5,556 bases of DNA from an uncultured Desulfomonile sp. (GTDB taxonomy: Bacteria; Desulfobacterota; Desulfomonilia; Desulfomonilales; Desulfomonilaceae), in the NCBI GenBank assembly GCA_937915285.1, contig CALDNG010000329.1:1-5556 (forward strand). The letters are read 5' to 3'. Shown here piece after piece: positions 1 through 5,432 of this stretch. The translations under genes and the position numbers were made by a program. The notes beneath the pieces are model-generated. The model searched no databases. It was not told the origin of the DNA and was given only the letters and a program-made list of their open reading frames with translations. Position 1 is the stretch's first letter. Every line of letters begins with the position of its first letter.

Positions 1-1454
1 TGCTGGTAATTCTTGATCTTGCCTTTTTCAATGTTGATCCAGTGCCCAAGTGAGCCACGAGCCACGTCATTGAGACCTGCTCCCTGACCATTGACCGACT
101 CATCAAGCTTGTAACTGGTGAAAGTCTTGGTATCACCCTTCTTGATGTTTTCGATCAGTTCCATGGTCCATTTCTCAGCGGCCTTGGCATTGACGAGACA
201 CTTGATAGCCCTTGCGCCGATACGGCCCAGGGTTGAGAAGAGCGCGTCGGGACCTATTTCCAGTTTTTTCAGCACCAGGTCGGTAGTCTCCTTGATTTCC
301 TTCTGACCGCTAACATAGGAAACCAGGCACTGAGCCAACGGGCCTACTTCCATAACCTTGCCGTCGTACCTAGGCGCTTTCATCCAGGAGTATTTTCCGT
401 CTTTGGAGTTGGTGTCAGGCACTGCGCCTTTTAGAGCCTCTCCCGAAAGCGGTTTTGTCTCACCAACCGAAGGATGCAACGGGGCTCCTGGCTGGTACCA
501 GGCTCTGGTAACGTCTTCGGTGATCTTCTGAGGATCGACTGGGAGCGCCTTGAGTTGTCCGTCTAGTATCATGCCTCGTGGGAAGTAGAGGCTTTCCGGT
601 TCCTTGTCGCTCTGCGGGAAATCTCCATAGCACAGGAAGTTCTTGTTACCACCGACCTTAGTCCAATCCTTGTAGAAGGAAGCAACAGCGAGGACATCCG
701 GAATGTAGACTTCCTCGAGGAACGCAATCTGCTCTTTCAACATGAACAGATACTGTGAAATCCTGTCCGCATTGAGTTGTTCAACAACAGTAACACCACC
801 AGGCAGATGCCCCTGAAGGTGAGGGTTCTTGGCTCCCCAGATGGCTGTCATCTGAGCGGCATGAACTTGCTGACGGAGGTTGTCCAGGTAATGTCCAACT
901 GCCATCAGGTTTGCTTCCGGCGGTAGCTTGTATGCTGGATGTCCCCAATATGCGTTGGCGAATGGACCTAACTGCCCTGAATCGACAAAACTTTTTAGTT
1001 TCCCCTTCAGGCCTTCATAATATTTCTTTGTCTGAGGTCTGCCGCTTACTCCTGCTGACAAATCCGCTGTCTTGGCTGGATCCGCAGAAAGAGCTGAAAC
1101 GACGTCTACCCAATCCAGTGCGCACAGTTGATAGAAATGCACGGGGTGGTCATGCATGTTCTGAGCAGCGTGGGTAAGGTTTCTTACGAGTCTGGCGTTG
1201 GGTGGGATCTTGATTTTAAGGGCGTCTTCAACTGCCCTTACGGAGGCCAGTGAGTGAGTCAGAGTACACACACCGCATGAGCGCTGGACGATAAGATGCG
1301 CGTCACGAGGATCGCGACCCTGAAGAATGATTTCCAGACCCCGGAAAAGTGTTCCCGTGCTCCAGGCGTCCTTCACCTTTCCGTTTTCTACTTCCACTTC
1401 TATGCGCAGGTGACCCTCAATTCGGGGAATAGGGTCAACGACGACTCTTGCCAT
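1..1454 (-). CDS. hynB: Periplasmic [NiFe] hydrogenase large subunit (partial, C-terminus off window)
   Basis: Catalytic subunit of a group 1 [NiFe] hydrogenase, which interconverts H2 with protons and electrons and is carried into the periplasm by the Tat signal of its small-subunit partner. The frame stays open from the ATG at 1454 to the window edge, giving 484 codons without a stop or frameshift. Visible motifs: RIEGHLR at residues 11-17, with E13 matching the conserved proton-transfer Glu; the N-terminal nickel-ligand motif RSCGVC at 58-63 (C60, C63); HDH at 101-103; SGQLGPF and KNPH in the middle; and ARGSLGHW near residues 465-472. Over its whole length it resembles Desulfovibrio HynAB-type large subunits of about 550 residues, so about 65-70 residues are missing, including the C-terminal DPCxxCxxH motif. 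Whether the final ligand is Cys or Sec therefore cannot be seen. Start chosen because AAGGAG sits 7 bases upstream. Gene-letter use for large and small subunits differs between species. Confidence 0.96.
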   Translation of the reverse strand, partial: MARVVVDPIPRIEGHLRIEVEVENGKVKDAWSTGTLFRGLEIILQGRDPRDAHLIVQRSCGVCTLTHSLASVRAVEDALKIKIPPNARLVRNLTHAAQNMHDHPVHFYQLCALDWVDVVSALSADPAKTADLSAGVSGRPQTKKYYEGLKGKLKSFVDSGQLGPFANAYWGHPAYKLPPEANLMAVGHYLDNLRQQVHAAQMTAIWGAKNPHLQGHLPGGVTVVEQLNADRISQYLFMLKEQIAFLEEVYIPDVLAVASFYKDWTKVGGNKNFLCYGDFPQSDKEPESLYFPRGMILDGQLKALPVDPQKITEDVTRAWYQPGAPLHPSVGETKPLSGEALKGAVPDTNSKDGKYSWMKAPRYDGKVMEVGPLAQCLVSYVSGQKEIKETTDLVLKKLEIGPDALFSTLGRIGARAIKCLVNAKAAEKWTMELIENIKKGDTKTFTSYKLDESVNGQGAGLNDVARGSLGHWINIEKGKIKNYQ

Positions 1455-1461
1455 GTTTTCG

Positions 1462-1467
1462 CTCCTT
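1462..1467 (-). promoter_or_regulatory. Ribosome binding site of the hydrogenase large subunit
   Basis: AAGGAG on the minus strand, 7 bases before the ATG at 1454. It lies in the 64-base gap after the small-subunit stop and fixes the large-subunit start. No terminator or promoter is evident in the gap, which fits translation from a shared mRNA. Confidence 0.8.
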
Positions 1468-1518
1468 TTTAAAAGCTTATCTCATTTTTGTTTTTAAAGA
1501 ACGGCCAGTAGCGGTTGC

Positions 1519-2457
1519 TTATTTCTGAACGTAGAACGGGGCAAAATTGTCCCAGAACCCTTTTTCACTGCATCCAATACATGGGTGACCAGCTTCTATC
1601 GGCCAGTTGGTTCCCTGATTCCACTTTATGATCGGGCAGTTATTATAGGTTTCCGGACCTGCGCAACCAACTTCATACAGACACCAGCCCTTAGCAGCGC
1701 CTGCATCACCGAATTCCTTTACGAATTCCTTGTTCTCAAAGTGGCCTCTTCTCGGGCAATTGTCATGAATGAGATAACCGTATGCGAATAATGGTCTACC
1801 CTGATCGTCCAGGGCTGGTAGCTTGCCGAGCAAGAGATAATGTACGATCGTGGCTACCATGTTGTCGGCATTCGGCGGGCAGCCGGCTATGTTGACCGTC
1901 TTGACACCGGTAACTTCCGAAATTCCCTTGGCTCCGGTAGGATTGGGTTTGGCGGCAGGCACACCACCATCAATTGCGCACGCTCCCACACAAATTGTGG
2001 CCGCCGCATCCTTGACCACGTGTTTGGCGATTTCCTGGAAGGTCTTTCCGTGGATCTTACCATACACACCATTGTCTTTGGTCGGAATCGAACCCTCACA
2101 TATACAGATATACTTGCCTTTTTGTTCCTTGATTGTCTTTTCGAGGATTTCTTCCGCCTGATCGCCCGCTGCTGCCATGATGGTTTCATGGTAGGCCAGA
2201 TCAATGATGTCAAGTACGATATCCGCTGTCCAAGGATGAGTCGTCCGGATGAATGACTCGGTACAGCCTGTGCATTCAGCGAAATGCATCCACACAACCG
2301 TTGGACGCTTGGTTGCGACCGCTTCAGCGATCTTCGGGGCAAAAGTCATCGGAAGGCCCAAAACCGTTGCCATCAACCCGCAGAACTTCATGAATTCTCG
2401 GCGGGAAACGCCTTTGGCGGCCAACCTTTCATTGAACTCGACGAATTTGTCCATCAT
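1519..2457 (-). CDS. hynA: Periplasmic [NiFe] hydrogenase small subunit, Tat-exported
   Basis: Electron-transfer subunit that carries three Fe-S clusters from the large-subunit active site toward an external acceptor, usually a periplasmic c-type cytochrome. The N-terminus is a Tat signal: SRREFMK at residues 18-24, a hydrophobic stretch 25-40, and likely cleavage after AEA46 or AVA48. By family alignment the proximal [4Fe-4S] ligands are C62, C65, C160 and C193; the distal [4Fe-4S] ligands are H231, C234, C259 and C265; the medial cluster uses C274, C293 and C296. P286 occupies the position that makes the medial cluster [3Fe-4S]. G64 (ECTGC) and G165 (DGG) stand where O2-tolerant enzymes carry two extra cysteines, so this is a standard, O2-sensitive type. 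It ends 16 residues after C296 with no C-terminal membrane anchor, suggesting a soluble enzyme. The protein starts Met-Met; the second ATG (2454) fits the ribosome binding site better, giving 311 residues. Confidence 0.97.
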   Translation of the reverse strand: MMDKFVEFNERLAAKGVSRREFMKFCGLMATVLGLPMTFAPKIAEAVATKRPTVVWMHFAECTGCTESFIRTTHPWTADIVLDIIDLAYHETIMAAAGDQAEEILEKTIKEQKGKYICICEGSIPTKDNGVYGKIHGKTFQEIAKHVVKDAAATICVGACAIDGGVPAAKPNPTGAKGISEVTGVKTVNIAGCPPNADNMVATIVHYLLLGKLPALDDQGRPLFAYGYLIHDNCPRRGHFENKEFVKEFGDAGAAKGWCLYEVGCAGPETYNNCPIIKWNQGTNWPIEAGHPCIGCSEKGFWDNFAPFYVQK

Positions 2458-2460
2458 CAG

Positions 2461-2467
2461 CCTCCTT
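2461..2467 (-). promoter_or_regulatory. Strong Shine-Dalgarno of the hydrogenase small subunit
   Basis: AAGGAGG on the minus strand. It ends 3 bases before the ATG at 2457 and 6 bases before the ATG at 2454. The second spacing is nearer the usual optimum, so 2454 is the more likely initiation codon, a one-residue difference. Confidence 0.8.
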
Positions 2468-2497
2468 AAGTGGACTATCTAAAACAATGGTATGAGA

Positions 2498-2567
2498 AGC
2501 CCGTAACAGACTAATACATAAAAATACCGCGCAAAATCCTGCAGTTAATTGAATGACATGACGGGCT
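2498..2567. repeat. 7-bp inverted repeat bracketing the candidate hydrogenase promoter
   Basis: AGCCCGT at 2498-2504 and its exact reverse complement ACGGGCT at 2561-2567, with 56 bases between the arms. The arms flank the candidate -35/-10 pair. They could be paired half-sites for a regulator or the base of a long mRNA stem. A 7-bp match at this distance can also arise by chance. Confidence 0.3.
2521..2548 (-). promoter_or_regulatory. Weak candidate sigma70-type promoter for the hydrogenase operon
   Basis: On the minus strand TTAACT (2548-2543) and TATTTT (2526-2521) are separated by 16 bases, each matching 4 of 6 consensus positions. The leader would be about 55-60 bases. The match is weak, and the AT-rich surroundings make chance hits likely. 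No clear sigma54 GG-N10-GC element was found. It is singled out mainly because a 7-bp inverted repeat brackets it. Confidence 0.2.
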
Positions 2568-2661
2568 AAAGAAGACCAGGCGCATTAAACCCTAACAAAT
2601 GCTTACCTAAACACAAGTTTCAACAGTACTATGAAGCTCAACCAAAATCAAGCTAAAAATC

Positions 2662-2778
2662 CTAACATATCAACGTATTACAATCTACCATTTCGTAGCA
2701 TCCGGCCGCGGCTGCATGCAAGTAGTAATCTTTTTGAATCATCTCAAGCAGTCTGTCAATACTTCCTTGTTGTGTCAT
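2662..2778 (-). CDS. Possible small ORF, 38 residues, unknown
   Basis: An ATG-to-TAG frame on the minus strand between hemL and the hydrogenase genes, not recognised as any family. It begins MTQQGSIDRLLEMIQKDYY, which could form a charged helix, followed by four alanines and a Cys-rich end with C27, C33 and C38 (CYEMVDC, then TLIC). A stop codon lies in frame directly before the ATG, so it cannot extend upstream. The ribosome binding site is poor: only GAGAG about 7 bases upstream. The local GC patch falls inside the frame and the composition looks protein-like, but at this length that is weak evidence. It could be a real small protein, a leader peptide, the remnant of a lost gene, or chance. 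Confidence 0.28.
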   Translation of the reverse strand: MTQQGSIDRLLEMIQKDYYLHAAAAGCYEMVDCNTLIC

Positions 2779-2839
2779 TCAGGACTCTCTGTTGTGCGCG
2801 GCCTGAACAAAAAATTTAATATTTCCCTTGAGACAGTTT

Positions 2840-4114
2840 TCACAGACTATCCCTGGCCGCCGATAGGGTAGTTTCTATTTCCATATCTGAATGGGCTGCG
2901 CTTACGAACCATGCCTCGAAAGCGGATGGGGCCAGATAAACACCTCTATTGAGCATATTGGCAAAGAAATGGTTGAAGCGCTGCTTGTCAGAGACAAGAG
3001 CCTGTTCATAATTTTCCACAGGTCCCGGATGGAAGAAAACCGACATCATGGATGCGACCCTGTTGATAGTATGCGGGATCCCTTTTTCATCAAGGATTTT
3101 CTTCAAACCTTTCTCCAGGCTCGAAGACTTTCGTTCAAGCTCGACGTACGGGTTGTCTCTGATAAGTATTTTTAGGGTAGCCAGACCTGCCGCCACCGCC
3201 AGCGGATTTCCCGAGAGTGTTCCAGCCTGATAGACTCCACCAACTGGCGCCAGGCATTCCATAATTTCCCTGGAGCCTCCAAAGGCTGCCACAGGCAAAC
3301 CACCGCCTATTACCTTACCCAGACAGGTCAGATCCGGTTTAATGCCGTATAGTTCCTGGGCGCCGCCCTTTGACACCCTGAATCCCGTCATGACTTCATC
3401 AAGTATCATAACTGATCCGTACTCTGAGCATAGCTGCCTGAGTCCTTCCAGGAAACCCGGATTAGGAGGAACCACTCCCATGTTGCCAGCCACCGGCTCG
3501 ACGATTATTGCCGCGATCTTACCCTGATATAGTTCGAATTTTTGACGTGTGGCTTCCAGATCGTTAAAAGGCGCCACCAATGTCTGTTCCACTACACATG
3601 CTGGTACACCGAGTGAATCCGGAATGGAAAATGTTGCGGCTCCTGAACCGGCTCGTGCCAGAAGGGAGTCAGAATGCCCGTGGTAGCAGCCTGAGAATTT
3701 CAGGATCATATCTCTTTTCGTATATCCGCGGGCAAGCCTTATGGCGCTCATTGTGGCTTCAGTTCCGGAACTTACCAGCCTAACCATCTCGATAGAGGGA
3801 ACCATGGCACAGATCGTTTCGGCCATTTCGATTTCACGCTTGGTAGGGGCCCCGAACGATGTCCCGTCCTTCATAGTCCGTGCTATTGCGTCAAGTACCT
3901 CGGGGTGGCAGTGTCCGAGTATCAACGGTCCCCATGAGCCGACATAATCAATGAATTCATTGCCATCCTCATCCGTGATCCGGCATCCTTTACCGGACTT
4001 GATGAAATGGGGATTAAGCCCTACGGACTTAAACGCCCTGACAGGGGAGTTTACACCGCCAGGTATTAGTTCAGATGCCTTGGCATATAGATTTATAGAG
4101 TCTGAATTTTTCAT
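2840..4114 (-). CDS. hemL: Glutamate-1-semialdehyde 2,1-aminomutase
   Basis: Cytoplasmic PLP enzyme that converts glutamate-1-semialdehyde to 5-aminolevulinate, the last step of the C5 route to tetrapyrroles. At 424 residues it has the normal family length. Key parts: N-terminal [11 protein letters not shown] at 18-28; phosphate-binding SSGTEA at 115-120; [11 protein letters not shown] at 142-152, whose aromatic residue stacks on [15 protein letters not shown] at 206-217; DEVMTGFR at 239-246, with D239 contacting the PLP pyridine nitrogen; the Schiff-base lysine K267 in [11 protein letters not shown]; and GTLSGNP at 298-304. These motifs separate it from ordinary class III aminotransferases. 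The ATG at 4114 has AGGA about 9 bases upstream. It lies 31 bases after the ahbB-like gene on the same strand, so the two are probably co-transcribed for heme and siroheme synthesis. Confidence 0.97.
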   Translation of the reverse strand: MKNSDSINLYAKASELIPGGVNSPVRAFKSVGLNPHFIKSGKGCRITDEDGNEFIDYVGSWGPLILGHCHPEVLDAIARTMKDGTSFGAPTKREIEMAETICAMVPSIEMVRLVSSGTEATMSAIRLARGYTKRDMILKFSGCYHGHSDSLLARAGSGAATFSIPDSLGVPACVVEQTLVAPFNDLEATRQKFELYQGKIAAIIVEPVAGNMGVVPPNPGFLEGLRQLCSEYGSVMILDEVMTGFRVSKGGAQELYGIKPDLTCLGKVIGGGLPVAAFGGSREIMECLAPVGGVYQAGTLSGNPLAVAAGLATLKILIRDNPYVELERKSSSLEKGLKKILDEKGIPHTINRVASMMSVFFHPGPVENYEQALVSDKQRFNHFFANMLNRGVYLAPSAFEAWFVSAAHSDMEIETTLSAARDSL

Positions 4115-4123
4115 GATCCGGGT

Positions 4124-4127
4124 TCCT
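4124..4127 (-). promoter_or_regulatory. Ribosome binding site of hemL
   Basis: AGGA on the minus strand, 9 bases before the hemL ATG at 4114, inside the 31-base gap after the ahbB-like gene. There is no room for an independent promoter and terminator pair in this gap, which supports a two-gene transcript. Confidence 0.6.
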
Positions 4128-4145
4128 GAATTTCATTTGGTGAAA

Positions 4146-4643
4146 TTAGTCAGCCTCGTCAAAATAGGTCATGCTGACTTTCTTCAGTTCGCGCTCGCTG
4201 AAGAGTATTTCATAGTCCTTGACATCGCAGGTCTCTGACATTTTCTTTATGGTTTCCAGGCAGGCTGCTTCGGAGTCCGCGTGGACCATTGTGAAGAGGT
4301 TGGCTCTTTTCGACCCGAAAGGTGGCCTTTCATAGCAATGCGTTACCTCGGGAAATGATGCGAAGACGCGTCCGACCTCGTCAACGCGATCCGGTCCTAC
4401 TGCCCAAACTACCATGCCGTTGAAACCTATTCCAGCTTCAATGTGCCTGATCATCGCCCCCAACCGCCTGATAACCCCGGCATCCAGCATTCTTTGGACA
4501 CGTTCCAGGACCTCTGCTTCAGTCAGTCCGAGATGTTGGGCCATTTTGAGGTAAGGTTGCAAAGAATCATCCAAATCACCTTGTAAAATTAGTAAAATGC
4601 TTTTATCAATTGAGTCCGGGACATAATTCGACATGATGCGCAT
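4146..4643 (-). CDS. ahbB: Siroheme decarboxylase subunit, AhbB-like (Lrp/AsnC fold)
   Basis: Probably one subunit of the AhbA/AhbB complex, which decarboxylates siroheme to 12,18-didecarboxysiroheme in the alternative heme pathway of sulfate reducers and archaea. Residues about 12-65 form an AsnC-type winged helix-turn-helix (LGLTEAEVLERVQRM, then VIRRLGAMIRH). Residues about 75-150 form the ligand-binding-type domain with MVVW at 77-80, HCYERPPF at 102-109, NLFTMVH at 115-121 and FSERELKK at 148-155. The HCYERP and NLFTM signatures are typical of AhbB/NirD-L-type proteins rather than AhbA, where I expect an HNY-type motif, or DNA-binding Lrp. The hemL neighbour supports a tetrapyrrole role. 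No AhbA partner is visible in the window. The second in-frame ATG at 4634 (residue 4) is the likelier start, giving 162 residues: GGAG abuts the first ATG but lies 9 bases from the second. A transcriptional regulator of Lrp type is the main alternative. Confidence 0.85.
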   Translation of the reverse strand: MRIMSNYVPDSIDKSILLILQGDLDDSLQPYLKMAQHLGLTEAEVLERVQRMLDAGVIRRLGAMIRHIEAGIGFNGMVVWAVGPDRVDEVGRVFASFPEVTHCYERPPFGSKRANLFTMVHADSEAACLETIKKMSETCDVKDYEILFSERELKKVSMTYFDEAD

Positions 4644-4647
4644 CTCC
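4644..4647 (-). promoter_or_regulatory. Ribosome binding site deciding the ahbB start
   Basis: GGAG on the minus strand touches the ATG at 4643 with no spacer, which is unworkable for that codon. It is 9 bases from the in-frame ATG at 4634, an acceptable spacing. The real protein therefore likely begins MSNYVPDSIDK. Confidence 0.65.
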
Positions 4648-4663
4648 GATTATCGTTGAGCAG

Positions 4664-4676
4664 ACTATATATATAT
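4664..4676. promoter_or_regulatory. Shared AT tract in the divergent ahbB / phosphorylase promoter region
   Basis: The self-complementary tract TATATATATAT (4666-4676) lies between the divergent genes and runs into the ATG of the plus-strand gene. On the minus strand TATAGT (4669-4664) matches a -10 element at 5 of 6 positions and would leave a short leader before the ahbB ribosome binding site; the -35 is poor. On the plus strand a -10 here would start transcription at or next to the ATG at 4675. Promoter function is inferred from position and composition only. Confidence 0.4.
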
Positions 4677-5415
4677 GAATCAGTCGCATAAAGAAAATTA
4701 TTCATTATGTGTTGTCTTTCCGATGGGGATAGAAGCATATCCTTTTTTAAGGAGGGTCGAAACCAGGGGACGTTCGAAAGTTGGAAAATCTATTTTCCGG
4801 AATTGCTTCTTCGAGGGAACCGAGTTTCTGGTTGTCCGCAGCGGAATCGGCCCTGAAAGGGCAGCCAGGGCTGTTCGGTCGATTGAGGAAGACATTCGGA
4901 TGATTATCAGTGTTGGAACATCCGGAGCGCTCATACCCGGGTTGAGTATTGGGCAAATGGTTGTAGTATCTGAAACTGTAAGGTCTGATGATCCGAACCG
5001 GGTGATTTCTTCTGACACCGAATTGGTAGAAAAACTATCTGCTGCTTGCCTCAAGACACGCCAAGATCATATACTTGGACGATTGGCCACCAGTCACAGG
5101 GCGGTTTTCAAGAAAAGAGACAGGGAGGCCCTGAATTTGTTTGCCTCTGCCGTAGCCGTGGACATGGAGAGTCACGCCATGGCGGAAGAGGCCGCCAAAA
5201 GGGGATGCGCCTTTGCAGGTTTACGTGTAATTTCCGATACGGTAGATTCCGGACCGCTGCCTGCAAAGGTTGATTTCAAATCGCTGTTGACAAGACCGGC
5301 CAGGATAAGGGATCAGTTTGCCCCGTTCATGCGATGGCGTACTTTCATTAAGCATTTTTTTTTCGCAATCAACAAATTGGACCCGGTGTTGATTAATTTC
5401 ATTCGATCCATTTGA
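4675..5415 (+). CDS. PNP/MTAN-superfamily nucleoside phosphorylase, HpnG-like
   Basis: Cytoplasmic nucleoside phosphorylase or nucleosidase of the PNP_UDP_1 fold, 246 residues. The first strand and acid motif are CVVFPMGIEAYPF (12-24, E20 at the position of the catalytic Glu in MTA/SAH nucleosidases). SGIGPERAARA is at 57-67, the glycine-rich SVGTSGAL at 79-86, the ribose-binding VDMES at 162-166 (M164, E165), and RVISD ends in D188, the base-protonating Asp. The VDMESHAMA form and the basic, helical C-terminal tail resemble HpnG, the hopanoid-associated phosphorylase proposed to act on adenosylhopane. A 5'-methylthioadenosine/SAH nucleosidase or other purine-nucleoside role is possible, because no hopanoid gene is in view. 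The ATG at 4675 has no Shine-Dalgarno, and a stop (TGA at 4657) lies in frame upstream. The only later Met, residue 17, would remove the first beta strand, so 4675 is kept. It is 17 bases from the next gene and likely co-transcribed with it. Confidence 0.82.
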   Translation: MNQSHKENYSLCVVFPMGIEAYPFLRRVETRGRSKVGKSIFRNCFFEGTEFLVVRSGIGPERAARAVRSIEEDIRMIISVGTSGALIPGLSIGQMVVVSETVRSDDPNRVISSDTELVEKLSAACLKTRQDHILGRLATSHRAVFKKRDREALNLFASAVAVDMESHAMAEEAAKRGCAFAGLRVISDTVDSGPLPAKVDFKSLLTRPARIRDQFAPFMRWRTFIKHFFFAINKLDPVLINFIRSI

Positions 5416-5422
5416 GATCATC

Positions 5423-5428
5423 AGGAGG
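5423..5428 (+). promoter_or_regulatory. Ribosome binding site supporting a TTG start
   Basis: AGGAGG in the 17-base gap after the phosphorylase stop, 4 bases before the TTG at 5433. No ATG or GTG is available in frame near it, so this site is the main reason for assigning the TTG start of the thioesterase. Confidence 0.7.
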
Positions 5429-5432
5429 TAAG

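Larger units (their letters stand above)
2458..2839. other. 382-base spacer between hemL and the hydrogenase operon
   Basis: This is the only long stretch without a confident gene. It is AT-rich apart from a GC patch near 2702-2712 that contains the 8-bp palindrome GCCGCGGC. It holds the hydrogenase ribosome binding site, the weak candidate promoter and inverted repeat, and a possible 38-codon ORF. CCTAACA occurs twice on the plus strand (2591-2597 and 2661-2667), 70 bases apart. No convincing intrinsic terminator for hemL and no RNA gene were recognised. Its length suggests the hydrogenase operon has its own promoter rather than reading through from hemL. Confidence 0.6.

Noticed and set aside
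911..1177. 88-codon plus-strand frame inside the hydrogenase large subunit
   Set aside because: Lies antisense to the uninterrupted, well-conserved large-subunit frame.
1840..2256. 138-codon plus-strand frame inside the hydrogenase small subunit
   Set aside because: Antisense shadow of a gene whose motifs and cluster ligands are all conserved; no ribosome binding site or family resemblance.
1887..2342. 151-codon minus-strand frame overlapping the small subunit in another frame
   Set aside because: Arg/Ser/Pro-rich frame-shifted reading of the same gene; the true frame is unambiguous.
2778..2807. Inverted repeat TTCAGG/CCTGAA near a run of A/T, resembling an intrinsic terminator after hemL
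   Set aside because: On the minus strand the T-run precedes the stem instead of following it, the stem is only 6-7 bp with an 18-base loop, and no plus-strand gene ends here.
2631..2819. 62-codon plus-strand frame antisense to the possible small ORF
   Set aside because: No ribosome binding site, unstructured composition, no recognisable motif and no plus-strand neighbours.
4146..4643. Reading the Lrp/AsnC-like protein as a plain transcriptional regulator of hemL or the divergent gene
   Set aside because: The HCYERP and NLFTM signatures and the hemL neighbour fit siroheme decarboxylase better, though a DNA-binding role cannot be fully excluded from sequence alone.
4698..5054. 118-codon minus-strand frame across the phosphorylase
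   Set aside because: Antisense to a gene with clear superfamily motifs; composition is low-information and no start signal is seen.
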